From contig JAULSU010000002.1 in NCBI GenBank assembly GCA_030512335.1, positions 5,394,001 through 5,458,000 on the forward strand: a stretch of 64,000 bases of DNA, written 5' to 3'. Each line of letters begins with the position of its first letter. The first letter of the stretch is position 1. Positions 1-12,053 of this stretch are shown piece after piece. The stretch is from Immersiella caudata (Eukaryota > Ascomycota > Sordariomycetes > Sordariales > Lasiosphaeriaceae). A program made the position numbers and the translations under genes. Under the pieces are notes generated by a model that saw only the letters and a program-made list of their open reading frames with translations, had not been told where the DNA came from and searched no databases.

Positions 1-667
1 AAACCTTGGCCAGATTGTTGGCCCTCCAGCGGTGCTGCCCTCTTTCCTGGGCGCGACGCACCGTGCCACCAAGCGGTCTGGACTTTGGGCAGCGGCACCT
101 CATGCGACTCGAACGATGTGTGGGATCGCAGCGCGACTGCCGGGAAACACAGATTGACATCAGGAAGGCGATCGGTTGGATTGAGTTTATGGTGAGCCAA
201 CCAGGTCACTGCTGTGTTTCTGGCAGGTGAACGCCTGCCCCGGAAAAATAGAGGGGAGCCGTGGCGTCGAAGAATGCAGGTACGGCGCACGGTGCAACGC
301 TGTCCAACTCACTTGCAGTAAGATTAAAAGGAGGCATGCGAAGTACCGAGCACGCACCTTCTCGCCGGCGAGGTACATCTCGGCACCTGCCCGCCCAGAT
401 TTTTGGCGCCCTTCATATATCCTCAGTGCAAATCCCAGCTCGCATTCCACTTCTCTTCTCCTCCAACCTCACCCTCCAGACGCTCATTACCTAGAGTTTT
501 TACACTCGCGCCATTCGTTTTCCATCAACATACCTACGGGCTCTATCTCTATCGGCACCGATTTTGAACATCTTTTCAATCACCACATCGCGTCCGATTG
601 ATCGACCCACCCCGACCTAAGATCTCCGACGCCTCTTACCGCCCGCCCGCCAAACTCAATTGACAAC
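1..667. other. intergenic / 5' flank of first gene
   Basis: No supportable gene is seen here. Short open frames overlap each other on both strands and none shows a recognisable domain. The last ~200 bases are pyrimidine-rich, as is common in fungal 5' leaders, and probably hold the promoter and leader of the secreted protein gene starting at 668. Confidence 0.5.
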
Positions 668-1407
668 ATGCTCGCCAAGTCCTTCTCCGCGCTGGCGGTT
701 CTCGCCTTCGCGGCACAGGCCGTCGCTGAGCCCAAGCCCTACAAGCCCCAGCTATACAAGACGTCAGTCCGCGACTTGTTCGGTGTTGTTCGTCGTGCAG
801 ATCAGCCCGGGTACCAGCCATCGTCCTCCGTCTGTGGTGCTGGCCCTACCTGCGAGGCTGCCTGCGGTGCCGGATACACGACCTGCGCATCCACGGATGA
901 GGCTGTCCACTGCTACAATCCCGCGGCCAAGGAGATTTGTTGCCCTGACAAGTCTGGCAGTGAGTAGCGACCGATGCAAGTTGCCCTAGGGTGACCCCAC
1001 TGACTCGTTTGATAGATGCTTGCGACGCTGGTTTCTACTGCACGTCCGACAAGGAGGGCGAGACATGGTGCTGCCCCGATGCTCTCGATGTCGTAGCCTG
1101 CGCTGCCGCCTACTCTGTCTCCGGTGGTCTCGTTGCGCAGACGGCCAAGCCCGACTCGTCGAGCTCCGCGCCTCCGCGTGTCACCCCGATTAAGAACGGA
1201 ACCTACTCTGCGATCCCGACTGCTTCTAGCAGTTGCACCTCGACGATTGCTCCCTCGGCTGGTTTCCCCGGCTCCAACGCCACCGCTCCCAACTTCACCG
1301 CGCGCCCCACTGCCACACCAACCAACGTCCAGCAGGGTGCTGGTCAGATGGTTGCCCCAGCAGGTGCTCTCGCGCTCCTTGCGGCCGGTATCGCCGCCCT
1401 CCTCTAA
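668..1407 (+). CDS. GPI-anchored cysteine-rich secreted protein (hypothetical)
   Basis: Two exons, 668-959 and 1016-1407, are joined across a 56-nt GT-AG intron and give 227 residues. The N-terminus (MLAKSFSALAVLAFAAQAVA) is a clear signal peptide. Residues ~50-125 are rich in Cys with several CC pairs (ICCPDK, TWCCPD), which suggests a small disulfide-stabilised domain. A Ser/Thr/Pro-rich stretch follows, and the extreme C-terminus is a hydrophobic tail (GALALLAAGIAALL) after small residues, the usual GPI-attachment layout. Seen: signal peptide, Cys pattern, hydrophobic tail. Inferred: attachment to the plasma membrane or cell wall. No enzymatic family was recognised. The splice is supported because the frame joins at Asn98 and continues the Cys-rich domain. 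Confidence 0.8.
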
Positions 1408-2589
1408 GCTCCAAATGGCATCAATACTCGGGACTCCTGGAAGGTGCAGCGCTCACATCAGCCCCGAGGTTGTTTTCGCTTGTACGAGACATGAGACACG
1501 ACAACAGCGACTTTCGCGATTCGTCCTTCACCTTTTTGTGCAAAGTTCGGCATGTTTTGTCGACCTAGGCGATATACCCTTTGCCTGCCGAGATTCAGCC
1601 AGCGCGACTTCAGGACGTTGATGATGAGGCACGGTTCTACTCTGCTTGTGGTTTCCCCCTGGAGCTTGGGGCGTCGGAAAAGTGATGCATTTTGCTCGTC
1701 GCGTTGATCAGGATGGGATGCATTCATGGACCTGTATTAATTACCTTCGATGAGATACTCTGGGGACTTGGTCCTCCGGTTTTGTGAGGTTGCTTTTTGT
1801 GGCGCGGATTGGGTTTGGGAGGCCGGTTTCTTGTTCCTAATTGCCCTGAAGACAAACATACAAACTTTGCACACCTGCCTGTTGTCCATTTGTGTGATGG
1901 GTCGCTCAAGGCACAACTTGTTCCGATTCCAAGAATGACTTGGAGTTCCATATCCGACCTCCGCGCCTCGCCCAAGGAGGAAGCTCTCTGCTTCAGATGT
2001 CCACAGGCTCTTCGTTTCTGCAAGCACCCGAAGCCATCGGGCCGGGCAGGAGCTTACCACGCACAGATACGACATCAGCGCTGTTCCACGACTCGTGGTT
2101 ATCCATGCTCGATCGTGTATGATACGGTAGAGTGCATTTCACGAAGCTGGTGCGGGGGTCCGATGTGTGGCAGGTGAGGACTTTACTGTTCCGATCAGCT
2201 CATGGAAAGATCGAGTCAACAGCAGTGTAACGCGGTCGAAGGTCTGGGCGGAATCGAGGTCCATCTTCTCTCACTTCCGCGTTTCTCGTTGGCGCCGAAT
2301 CGGGAGGTACCGGGGCAGATCAATTTGATCATGCCAACATGGTGACCATGCCGGTTCAGCCCCTGAACACCGGCCAGAAAGTTTCACGAAGAGTGAGTTC
2401 AGTCCCTCTTTCGCACCTTTAGACCTGATCATCCCGATAGCGAGTAGCAATGATGCAAAGTCAACTCCTACGCTAAATTACATTATATACAAAATATCGC
2501 CATCATGTGTCTATGTTTCCTTGACACCTTGATCCTAACCAAAAATGCCAACCGTGATGCCCAAACCCGACCTTGTATCTTACATCTCC
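1408..2589. other. intergenic between convergent genes
   Basis: About 1.2 kb separates the 3' ends of the GPI-anchored protein gene and the CMT1-type transferase gene. Only short overlapping open frames with no domain are visible. It should hold both 3' UTRs. Nothing else is seen. Confidence 0.5.
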
Positions 2590-4116
2590 TCAGTCTTCAT
2601 CAACCTCTACTAAACTCTCATTCCACTTCCTCCAACTCTGATCCCCAAACGTAGGCATGCACATCACCTCCTCCGGCGGCCCCTTCCACTCAATCACCTC
2701 ACTCAAATCCACCCCGCCTTCATCATCTTGCCTCTCTATCCCGCCTATCGGCAACGGTCTAGTCCCCCGTACAAAATCACTCACGTAGCCCTTTTGCGCC
2801 TTGGTCTGCCACCCGCGCGCATCGGTATACTCTAGATTCACGCTCGGCACGACGGCTATGCGTCCGTGGCCCGCGACCCAGAAATCTTTGCAGATGAGTT
2901 GGGCTTCGCCTTGGATGCATTCGCCTTTGCGCGGGGACCGAAAGGAAACGGAGTGGGAGACGAGAGGGGCGGCGGAGAAGGCGACGGCGCCGTTCCAGCA
3001 GGAAAAGACTTGAAAGGGGAGACCGGCGCGCATGCGGGCGCGCGCGATGGGTTCCGTGGGGAAGAGTTGGGTTGCGTTGGCCCAGGAGCCGGATTCGGGG
3101 GCGATGGGGAAGAAGATGTCGCCGTTTAGGGAGCGGGCGATCCAGACGTCATAGAAGAAGATGGGGTCGGTTAGGGGGTAAGGGGGGGTGGGGTTGGGTT
3201 CGGTACTGGTGTGGGCCCAGTCCATGGCGCAGACGAGGGAGGCGGATTGGAGGCGGCGTTGGTGGAGAAGCTCGAGGAGGTCTTCGGCGCAGGCGGCGAC
3301 GTCGTTGATGAAGAGGACGGTGGCGGTGGGGGAGAGGTTATCACGGAGGGAGGTGAGAGTGGTGTTGGTGAGGGGATCGAGAGGGAGGGACCAGTAAGTT
3401 GTTGGATGGGGGGGTTCGGGACGGCCTTCTTTGGTGTTCAGGGGGGTGTTGAGGAGGGAAGGGGGGAGGGGGCCGGTGATGGGTTCGAGGGCAAGGGCGC
3501 GGAGGATGGCGAGCTTCTTGATGCGGTCTGAGGCGGAGGGGTCTAGGGAGGAAGAGAGGAGGTAGTAGGGGACCCCGAGCTTGGCCAGGGGGTCGGCGAG
3601 AAGGCGGAGGATCTCGAGGGTGCCGTCGCGGGAGTTGCCTTCGACGATGGAGAGGGCGCAACGGGTCGGGCCGAGGAAGGTGATGGCTTCGATGACGGAG
3701 CCGAGGAGACGCGGCGTAAGGTCGATGATCTCCCGGAGGTTAAGTGCGAAGATGTATTCGTACTGGGTCTGGGCCGGGGGAGGCCGGAGGTAGGCGTAGC
3801 GGGACTCGTTGAGGGCGGGGCAACTCATGCGGTCAATCCATGTGTTTTTCGGGTTGAGGATGACGGGGAGGATCTTCCGGGCATGGGCGAAGTGTGAGGC
3901 TTGAGACGGTGGAACCCAGCTATCGCCAGGGCCGTCGCCGGAACTGATGTCTTCGCCGTCGGCCGAGAAGCCGATGTGGTGCGCTTCGGGTACCGGCAGC
4001 GGTGTCCACTGCAACTTGTGGAAGTTGAGGGTTACAAACGTGATCAGGAGGAACCCGACGCAGGCCTGGCCCATCAGGATGACCTTGCGCCGCGGCATGT
4101 TGAGCGAGAGCGCCAT
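2590..4116 (-). CDS. CAP59/CMT1-family mannosyltransferase-like protein
   Basis: A single exon encodes 508 residues. The N-terminus has a short basic cytosolic segment (PRRK) and one hydrophobic segment (~residues 13-30), so this is a type II Golgi membrane protein with a lumenal catalytic domain. The body matches the CAP59/CMT1 alpha-1,3-mannosyltransferase family (Pfam CAP59_mtransfer): the conserved start YIFALNLREI, the SIVEGNSRDGT block, the NDVAACAEDLLELL block, FYDVWIARSLNG, and the CWNG and ECIQGEAQLICKDFW regions. In Cryptococcus the family acts in capsule glucuronoxylomannan synthesis. In filamentous ascomycetes the substrate is unknown, so glycan modification in the secretory pathway is an inference. 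The coding strand turns from C-rich to G-rich over the last ~270 bases. Confidence 0.88.
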   Translation of the reverse strand: MALSLNMPRRKVILMGQACVGFLLITFVTLNFHKLQWTPLPVPEAHHIGFSADGEDISSGDGPGDSWVPPSQASHFAHARKILPVILNPKNTWIDRMSCPALNESRYAYLRPPPAQTQYEYIFALNLREIIDLTPRLLGSVIEAITFLGPTRCALSIVEGNSRDGTLEILRLLADPLAKLGVPYYLLSSSLDPSASDRIKKLAILRALALEPITGPLPPSLLNTPLNTKEGRPEPPHPTTYWSLPLDPLTNTTLTSLRDNLSPTATVLFINDVAACAEDLLELLHQRRLQSASLVCAMDWAHTSTEPNPTPPYPLTDPIFFYDVWIARSLNGDIFFPIAPESGSWANATQLFPTEPIARARMRAGLPFQVFSCWNGAVAFSAAPLVSHSVSFRSPRKGECIQGEAQLICKDFWVAGHGRIAVVPSVNLEYTDARGWQTKAQKGYVSDFVRGTRPLPIGGIERQDDEGGVDLSEVIEWKGPPEEVMCMPTFGDQSWRKWNESLVEVDED

Positions 4117-6944
4117 GATGCTATCCTGTCACGCACTGTGCTGTCGCGGCGGCACGGCGCGGACGTGTTCTATCTCCCTTGCAAACGGCGTCGTCGGGAG
4201 GGTTCGCCCAAGATGCCAATCAAAAGGGTTTGCCATGCTGCTCGACAAAGGGAGAATGGGGGGGGGGGGCGCCCTAACCCGTTTCGAGTGTTGCTGATGG
4301 CCAGGGATCGCATTGACCCAGGACAGGAGATGAGCGTCATTTGGCTTGGCGTTGCTGTCAAGCAAGCAGATCGGGTCGAGCCGCAACGCCGCACCGCAAA
4401 CATCATCGACGCCGCCGGCGCAATGGTTTCGAACAGAGCCATTGAGAGCAATTGAGTTCCCAAGACCCGATTGCAATTGCGGGTTCAATTTGCATGCCCA
4501 ACACCGCCGCGGCTACCTCCCACGTGTCGTTGCTTCTTCCTGCAGATGCCTCCTTCACTCACACATCTGATTCATGAACCCGGCCTCATAGTCTCTCCAT
4601 GTTCCTAATCCTGTCCTGCTGCAGCGCATTATTCAGGTTTGTCCTTTCTTCTCGGCGCCTTGGCTGCACCATTATCGATTTCCTTGCCGCCCGTTCCGCG
4701 AGGCACCAGCCCATCCATCTCGTGCTGCCCTCGTGGTGAGCGCGTGGTTTTTCGACTTGGAGGGTGGGCGATGCTGCTGCTTGATGCAACTGTATGCACT
4801 GCGGTCCAGCCCTAGGCTGCGGTCACGGGTGGGCAGGCTGCACAATTGTTACTCAGCTGCCAAGTGCCGTGCGGGAAACCTGCATCTGCTCGCGTGCCGA
4901 ATCATACGCAGCGCTCCGTGGAGTTGGGATGGAGGGCTTGAGGAGGCAGTGGGTGCGATGTTGAGGAATAAGGTTGCACGCCCCATTCATAGCCTCCCCG
5001 GATTGATTGCTGCAGACCGGATGGATCAGATTGATGATGGATACTCTGCGGGGAAAGGCGGGGGATCCAGTCGTTCGGATCATCTTTACCTCGGGCAGTC
5101 CCTCACGGAAAAACATCTCCAGGTCTTGGGGCCTTCCAGAAGCTCGAACCTCATCGGGTATTTTCAACCGGCAATATTGGTATACCCACCTAATTCCTTC
5201 AGCTGAGCACTGAACCAGCGGAGAAACCCGTTTCAAGAAGCCTCGTCAGGGCCATCGTGGAGACAGGCAGCGAAGAATCAGTCAGTGCGGTAACATCCAT
5301 CTCATTCCAGCGCCGCACCAAAGGCCCAAAGGTGGGGAGGCAGTGCGCAGGCACGTTTCCCAAGAGCGCTTAGAAGCGCGGCTGCGCAAGAGCCTCTTCT
5401 TGTCGCAAAGAAGCAAACTCACCCAATCGGCTGCCAAATCGGTCACGTCAACCCTTGTGTTGGTGCTATTCCGTTGCGGGAGATATCGAACGCCTTGGCT
5501 TCAAGAGTCGCCAGGCTACGGGGCATTATCTGCATTTCCGTTGATAGTAACGCCGAGTCTAGGTCTGCACAGACGGTGGCAGTGGGAGGTAGCTCAGGGG
5601 CCAAGTCGGGGATAGAGGCTAGGGTTCGCCAAGGGCAGGAAGACGGAAACTGGGGAAACTGGTTGTGATGTGGTTTGCTTGCGGCATCGACGGCTGCCCT
5701 CGAGACGTCGAGACGTGTGCAGTCAGTAATCGACGCATTGTGTTGACTTTGCAGCCCAGCAGCAGAAACCCAGCCCTCTGCTGCCGTGACGATTGTGGAG
5801 CCTGGAAAGGGGGGAGGTGCACCTGCCAACTTGCCTGGAAATGGAATGCTACCTCGAACGTATCCGCCAAGAAAAGCTTAATCCGATCAATTCCCTCTTC
5901 AGTTGACGACCGCAGCTGCGAGCTCCGACTCTGTCGACACCCAAGAAAGAAGAAAAAGTGGGTGTGATACGCCGCAGGATGGGGGCTGACTGAAGTCCGC
6001 ACAGCTAGGTTGCTACATTTCTCGAGGGCGTGGGCCAATCCGAAGTGCATCGCGACGCCAGTTCGAGGCGCATGGCAGAAAGCTACCTGCGGAGTCGACA
6101 CCCAAGCCCTTCTCCACGACTATGCCGCTTGGCGAGGGGTGGACCCGTCTCAGCGGCTTCTTCAGCGGGCACGTTAGCTCTCGTTCGACTCAGCGGCTTT
6201 GAGTAAAATGGCCACATGAAGTTTGGAAGGCCCTTGCTGCGACGCAACCTTACGTTTGTTACCTATTGACGTCGTCGTGGAGCAGCAATGCTTCGCGTGT
6301 GTCACGGTAGACGAGCTGTGCGACCGGGTTTCGGCTCATGGCGGGGGAGGTGCAAACATGGCTACCTGGAATGCACGCCGCTGCAGTTAGTTGCTCGCCG
6401 CTATGCGATGCGCAGTCGAGGGTGGTGAAGCAGAAGAAGTTGGCAGAGAAAGTGGCAGGCTGTTGGTGCAACCACACCCGTCAACGGCACCTGTTGGTGT
6501 CCAACGTCCAGTCAGAAGCTGAATCCCTGCTGACGGCATGCAAGACAACGTCGGGACACACCCTGCCTTGAAGGCCGGTGTCAGCTCCCGGGCCCGGCTA
6601 CCAAAACTCATGATCCCCTGTCTTCGCATTGCCTAGCGTGCTCCCAGGTCGCATGGCCGATCTTTGGAGCTCTCCGTCCCCTCTGCTACTTATTATGGGG
6701 CTCCCCCTTCCTCTCCACATGCTTGTCTTCTTTTTCTCCCCTCTGGACGAAGCTTGGGTGTTGTGTTGTGTTTTGTTGTGTAGGTCAAGCGTTGACTTCT
6801 TTGAACTGAACGTCATGCCCACGACGGCTCTTGGTTTGTGAGATACTACCGAGGCTTTCTGCGGTCTGCTTGGCTGGCTCTAGATTCCCTTCTTGAGTTA
6901 TCCCACCAACCCCTCCGGAAACCCCTGCTCGTTGTTCTCTCAAG
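4117..6944. other. 2.8 kb gene-free interval, divergent promoter region
   Basis: This interval separates the 5' ends of the CMT1-type gene (-) and the sugar transporter gene (+). Open frames up to ~160 codons occur but overlap on both strands and show no domain. A run of ten or so G residues lies near 4259. The last ~350 bases before 6945 are pyrimidine-rich and probably contain the transporter's 5' leader. An upstream control region this long would fit a nutrient-regulated transporter, but no specific site is claimed. Confidence 0.5.
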
Positions 6945-8781
6945 ATGGGCATGGGCACCGTGGGCTTTGTGCCCATTCAGGGCACGGCCGACTTGTCGAG
7001 GATCGAAGCTCCCGTCACTGTCAAGGCCTACATGATTTGTGCCTTCGCTGCCTTTGGCGGTGTCTGTAAGTTCCATCATTCATTCCGTCTATCATTTTGA
7101 GCTGTACTGACTTGCAATCCAGTCTTCGGCTATGACACGGGCTGGATGGGAGGAGTAGCTATTATGCCTTACTTCGTCAGCATGTACATGGGCATCCCTT
7201 ACAACTACGAGACCAACGAACCCAAGAACTTTGCCCTGCCGTCGTCGACCGTTTCTCTCATGACTTCGATTCTGTCCTGCGGCACCTTCTTCGGCTCGCT
7301 CATTGCTGGAGACCTTGCTGATTTCGTCGGCCGGCGCACTACAATCATCTCCGGCTGTCTTGTCTTCTCTGTCGGCTGCATCATGCAAGTCATCTCGACC
7401 AACCAACTCGTCCTCTTTGTCATGGGCCGTCTTGTTGCGGGCCTCGGTGTTGGCTTCATCTCGGCCGTGATTATTCTCTACATGTCTGAGATTGCGCCCA
7501 GGAAGGTTCGCGGCGCTTTGGTTTCGGGGTATCAGTTTTGCATTACGCTGGGCATCTTGCTGGCGAACTGCGTTACGTATTCGACCTCGGGAAGGAGTGA
7601 CTCGCTGTCGTACCGTATTCCAGTGGCCATGCAGTTTCTCTGGGCTATCATCTTGGGCGTCGGTCTTTATCTCTTGCGTGGGTTACCCTTTCTTCTCCCA
7701 AATTGGACCTCTCCTAACAACACCAGCCGAATCACCACGTTACTACGTTCAAAAAGGCAAACTCGACCTCGCCGCCAAAGCCCTGGCCATCGTCCGCGGG
7801 CAAGCCGTCGAATCCGAGTACATTAAAGACGAACTGGCCGAAATCGTAGCCAACCACGAGTACGAGATGCAAATGATACCCCAGACCAGCTACATCGGTT
7901 CGTGGATGGCCTGCTTCCAAGGCTCCATCCACAAGGGCAACTCCAACCTCCGCCGCACCCTCCTCGGTGCCGGGATGCAAATGTGCCAACAGCTCACGGG
8001 CATAAACTTCATCTTCTACTTCGGCCCCGTCTTCTTCAACCAGATCAAAAACGGCCCTAATCCCTTCCAAACCACCCTCGTAACCACCCTCGTCAACGTC
8101 CTCTCCACCCCCCTCTCCTTTTGGACCATCGAAAAGTTTGGCCGGCGCATCCTCCTCCTCACCGGCGCCGTCGGCATGATCGTCGCCCAGTACATCGTCG
8201 CCATCCTCGGCGTCACCGCCGGCGCCGAACGCCCCGACGGCTCCCACAACGAATCCGCCATCAAGGCCATGATCGCCTTCATCTGCATCAACATCTTCTC
8301 CTTTGCCGCCACATGGGGCCCCGTCGGCTGGGTCACCGTCGGCGAATCCTTCCCTCTCCCCATCCGCTCCCGCGGCGTGGGCATCTCCACGGCGAGCAAC
8401 TGGTTCTGGAACTGCATCATCGGCACCATCACCCCCTTCATGGTCGGCAACGACCAAGGCGGTCTCGGCTCAAGCGTCTTCTTCGTCTGGGCGACGCTCT
8501 GCTTCTTATCTCTCACCTTTGCATATTTCCTGGTACCTGAGATGAAGGGTCTTACGCTGGAACAAATCGATCAGATGATGGAGGAGGTGGAGCCGCGCAA
8601 GTCGAGAGGGTGGGTTGCTACGACGACGTTTGCGGCGGAGATGGGACATTTGCGGCCGGAGAAGGGGAATTATCTGGTTAGTCCGCACTTGCCGACGACG
8701 CCGGCGGAGTTTCCGGAGGATGGGGCGAGGGGGTTTAGGGAGGAGTTGCCGGGGTATGATCGGGCTTATTTTCCGAGATGA
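6945..8781 (+). CDS. MFS sugar porter, hexose transporter-like
   Basis: Three exons (6945-7065, 7123-7677, 7727-8781) with introns of 57 and 49 nt encode 576 residues. The second intron holds a CTAAC branch site. Exon 1 carries the typical fungal glucose-transporter N-terminus (EAPVTVKAYMICAFAAFGGV) and splicing completes FFGYDTGW in TM1. Further sugar-porter signatures are DFVGRRTTI, the YMSEIAPRKVRG block, PESPRYYVQKGK after TM6, QQLTGINFIFYFGP in TM7, EKFGRR, GWVTVGESFPLPIRSRG and PEMKGLTLEQID after TM12. Length and motifs fit a 12-TM sugar/H+ symporter of the plasma membrane, similar to high-affinity glucose transporters or sensors of the RCO-3 type. The substrate is inferred. The C-terminal tail is coded by abruptly G-rich sequence. 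Confidence 0.92.
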
Positions 8782-9318
8782 ATGATATCAGAGAAGTGAA
8801 GGGGGAAATTTTGGGTGGCTATTTGCTTGTGGTTTTGGAGAAGAGTTTCTAATGGTTAATACCCAGGTGCAGATGGAGGTGCATGGGAAAAGAAAATACT
8901 TGGAGGGAAACTGTATCATAATCCTACGACTACGACATACCTATTCACTAGATACCTACTGTCAAGCATTTAATATGACATGCTAATACCCACCCACCTC
9001 ATTCCATGTCAAACTTATGATGTGTATTCAGTTCAAGATCGAAAGGGAACAAGTCGTTCTCAGGATGTGGATGGCCCCTGAACGACGAGCACGAAGGAAT
9101 CTGCACAAACAAACGGTGGAAGTTCCAAGAAGAAGGTGAGACATGTCAAAACAAAAAGCAATGCTGTACCTGCATGAAGAATGAAGAAGAAAAAAGAAAA
9201 CAAAAAAAGACCCTGAAGATCCCCTCCATAGTAGGCACAGGGGGGGAAGGAAGGAGAAAATAGAAAAGAAGCAAAAGCAACCAAAAAAAACATACTCGCA
9301 TGTCGTCGACGGGAATTG
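8782..9318. other. intergenic, purine-rich segment
   Basis: This holds the transporter 3' flank and then, from about 9170 to 9290, a purine-rich A/G stretch on the + strand. It includes the terminator of the tRNA-Lys gene. No protein gene is supported. Confidence 0.5.
9283..9290 (-). terminator. RNA polymerase III oligo-T terminator of tRNA-Lys
   Basis: Eight consecutive A on the + strand read as T8 on the minus strand, 28 nt beyond the tRNA-Lys 3' end. Confidence 0.6.
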
Positions 9319-9413
9319 AGCCCGACGTGGGGGTCGAACCCACAACCTTGAGATGATCTCATGAGAGTCCACTCTGTAAGAGTCTCACGCTCTACCGATT
9401 GAGCTAGCCGGGC
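9319..9413 (-). tRNA. tRNA-Lys(CTT) with intron
   Basis: Read on the minus strand, the acceptor stem GCCCGGC pairs with GTCGGGC (one G-T) and the discriminator is T. The D-arm is GCTCAATCGGTAGAGC, the T-arm GTGGG-TTCGACC-CCCAC. The anticodon stem TGAGA/TCTCA encloses the loop CTCTTAA, giving anticodon CTT. A 22-nt intron (9355-9376 on the + strand) sits directly after position 37, the usual eukaryotic location. All four arms fold, so this looks functional. Confidence 0.95.
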
Positions 9414-10462
9414 GAGGTGATTTTGGTTGAGAGGATGTGGGGGGATTTGAGGATTTAGTGTAGGGTAGGGTAGGGTTTGAGCATGGAGCCAAGGCGGGTT
9501 GGATGAAAAGGTTTGGTTTTGCTGTGGGTACCTGGAGAAGAAAAGGGGACGGTCCACTTTGAGTGAACTGTTGTGGAGAGGATGGAACGCGGGAAAGCTT
9601 GTTTGTGCTTGTTGGGACTTGTTTTGGGGGTACTAATCAAGAGGTTGCAAGCCGCTTTCGTGCGAGACTGACGCATATTTGCTCGACTGCAGAAAAGTAG
9701 CAGGACAAGTCAAATTCTACCGCCTTCGGAATACAGTACCACCGGTTCTCTTCCACTCCATGAGAGCGCCAGACAACAGATGTCGTCAGAATTTCGGCAC
9801 CAAGCAATAAACGTCCACATGTCCCAGCAACTGCTTCGCCACAATGGGATTGCCTGATCGTAACACCTGAGACCTAGGACAGTCTCCATATTACCCGGCA
9901 AACAGCAGAACCACCCCTGTTGACCGCCACAACGCCTAGCCAACCACTGGGGCAAGAACTCACGCGGTCAACATGAGAGAGCAAAGGTAGCGAGTGAAGC
10001 ACTAGCTACACCAACGGGTGAAAGCAGCTCGCTTCAACCTAACCGTGCATGGTCGCACCCGGAACCTGGTTCTTCTCTCTGATCTGCTCCAGAATTAGCA
10101 CTCGCCATATTGGCGATCCAATGGGACGGGACTTGAAACAATATCGAGACATCTTGACAGCCCTCGAGCCTCTGGTATGGACAGCCCATTGTGAATACCA
10201 CATCATAAGATTGCAGCCAGCCGGCAACAAGATATGATCCGCGTACAACCCCCTGCGCTTGCGAGTGGTACGGAGAGTGAGCACTGCCTCACGGTAGATC
10301 GTCTGTTGATATCTGATATCTCCCCTGAACTCCATTCCAGCCAGTCAGTCAAGTACATTAGACCTCGACAAGCCTCGTCAAACGCTCAACAACCAGCTTC
10401 ACTCGAAGCCACCTCCCACCCTCCCTTCCCATCACAGTCCAGCAACAACCCTCACCACCAAA
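9414..10462. other. intergenic
   Basis: About 1 kb upstream of the secreted-protein gene at 10463. The last ~150 bases are C/A/T-rich with few G, like a fungal 5' leader. A 98-codon minus-strand frame (10039-10335) shows no family resemblance. No gene is supported. Confidence 0.45.
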
Positions 10463-11517
10463 ATGAAGCTCCCAACCTCCATCCTCCTCCTCCTCTCCCT
10501 CCTCACCCCCGTCCTCACCACCCCCACCCCATCCCTCCACGACTTTGAACAATCCTACCTCAACACCTTCTCCTACTCCCTCCCCAACATAACCAGTAAG
10601 TAAACATCGCAGCGATCTTCTTCCCCTTTTATCTCTTTTTCCCATTGTCTCAGGATCAAACCCTCTCAAGGCTCCCAAGACAACAGAAAATCTTCCCAAA
10701 AAGGAGACGGTGAACTGATACTTCCCACAGTCAAACTAATCGGCTACAAAAAAATAATAATGTCCCCCACCGAACTCTCCGACCTCGAACACGCCATCGC
10801 CACCCGCCCCTCCGAATGGGCCTCCATCACCTCCGCCCACTACGACCCCGTCGAGCGCGCCATGCGAGTGTACTTCCCCGTGCAGCGCGCGCTTGTGCGC
10901 CACAAGGGGGAACTAGTCGAGGCGAGCGACCTCGGGGAGCTGGAGCATGAGCGCATTGAGGGGGATTGTGCGGTGGTAGGGAGGTATCAGACGGAGGAGG
11001 TGAGAGGGGTGAGGAATAATCGGGTGGAGGGGGGGCTGATTTGGTTGAGGGAGGAGAGTCAGGTAGTGAGGAGGTATGGGGAGGGGGGGAATTTGCATGT
11101 TTATGATTTTGGGTGTAAGTTCCTTTTCTTTTTTTTTCTCTCTTGCCTGGTACCAATCTTGAGGAAGGGGTGGTGATGGGGGGTGGGCAATGCTGACTTC
11201 GTTCAGGGCGACATGGGATGCATTCGCATGAGCATGGCGAGGATGGAGCGCTGGTAAGGAGGAAGGATGGGGATGGGGGCAGTTGCTTCCAGAACCACGG
11301 CGGGAGGGTCTGCTCGATTGTGTATGGGATTAATGAGGGGCGGTGTACGAGGCCGAAGGGGACGATCAAGGAGTGCATTGATTATAACGGGTGGCCGTTT
11401 AAGAATTGTAAGAATCACAGCGACAAGAAGGCGTTTCCGATGAGCGATTGTTTTGTCGCTGTGGCGAGGGGGCATTGCTGGAATGAGGTCGAGGATGCGC
11501 TGCATGGGGACAAGTAG
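10463..11517 (+). CDS. secreted cysteine-rich protein of unknown function
   Basis: Three exons (10463-10595, 10731-11114, 11207-11517) with introns of 135 and 92 nt join in frame to 275 residues. The N-terminus MKLPTSILLLLSLLTPVLT is a signal peptide with probable cleavage before TPTPS. No transmembrane segment follows, so secretion is predicted. There are eight Cys in the mature part: one near the middle (GDCAVVG) and seven in the last ~90 residues (for example SCFQNHGGRVC, ECIDYNGWPFKNC, GHCWNEV). This would allow four disulfides. The sequence between is Glu/Arg/Gly-rich. I do not recognise the family; an effector-like or small defence protein is possible but unproven. The coding strand flips from C-rich to G-rich near 10910. 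Confidence 0.75.
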
Positions 11518-12053
11518 GGGTATCAAGTAGCAGCAACTGGGACAAAAATTGATTGCTTTGGGAAAATTGAGAGAAATAGATGCAGATCTTGGAATTGAAC
11601 TGCGCCGAGAAAACTCGAGTGGTGACAACACGCCGAGACGGCAGGAGCAAAAGGCACAAGACCTGCCGTAGTTCCGCATGTCGGCTGCGGAGAGGGGCAA
11701 CCCCGTCGGCCGCCGGCGTGAGTCACTTTCTCAAAGCAACGCGCTGAGCTCCAGACGGGATAGCCCATTGGTTTGAACACCGTCGTACACAGTCCCGGCA
11801 GTGACGCGATCTGTGGCCACGGAATCCACCCGGCCGATTTGGGACAGCAGCGGAGGCTTGGTAGATGTTGGGTTGCCCGAGCCGCAGTGGAGTTGGTCCG
11901 TCGGTATAAGACCAGCAACCAGCTTCACTGTTTGAGCCTGAGGATTTAGGGCATCAGCGTTGAGCTCATATTCGGATTTTTCTTTCTCTCCTTCCGCACT
12001 GTTTATTTACCGCACCGAAGACGAGGTTCGAGACATTGAACGAAAAAGGCACG
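11518..12053. other. intergenic
   Basis: About 540 bases between two genes on the + strand. It should contain the 3' end of the secreted-protein transcript and the promoter of the ABC-F gene. No domain-bearing frame is seen. Confidence 0.5.

Noticed and set aside
5619..6101. 160-codon minus-strand frame in the gap before the transporter
   Set aside because: No domain, overlaps other frames, composition not coding-like.
7732..8457. 241-codon minus-strand frame rich in Gly/Asp
   Set aside because: Antisense to the C-rich part of the sugar transporter; low-complexity product.
7146..8781. Start of the sugar transporter at the internal ATG 7146
   Set aside because: The upstream exon at 6945 supplies the conserved N-terminus and TM1 and splices in frame.
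10039..10335. 98-codon minus-strand frame
   Set aside because: No homology recognised, no intron support, overlaps the promoter region of the secreted-protein gene.
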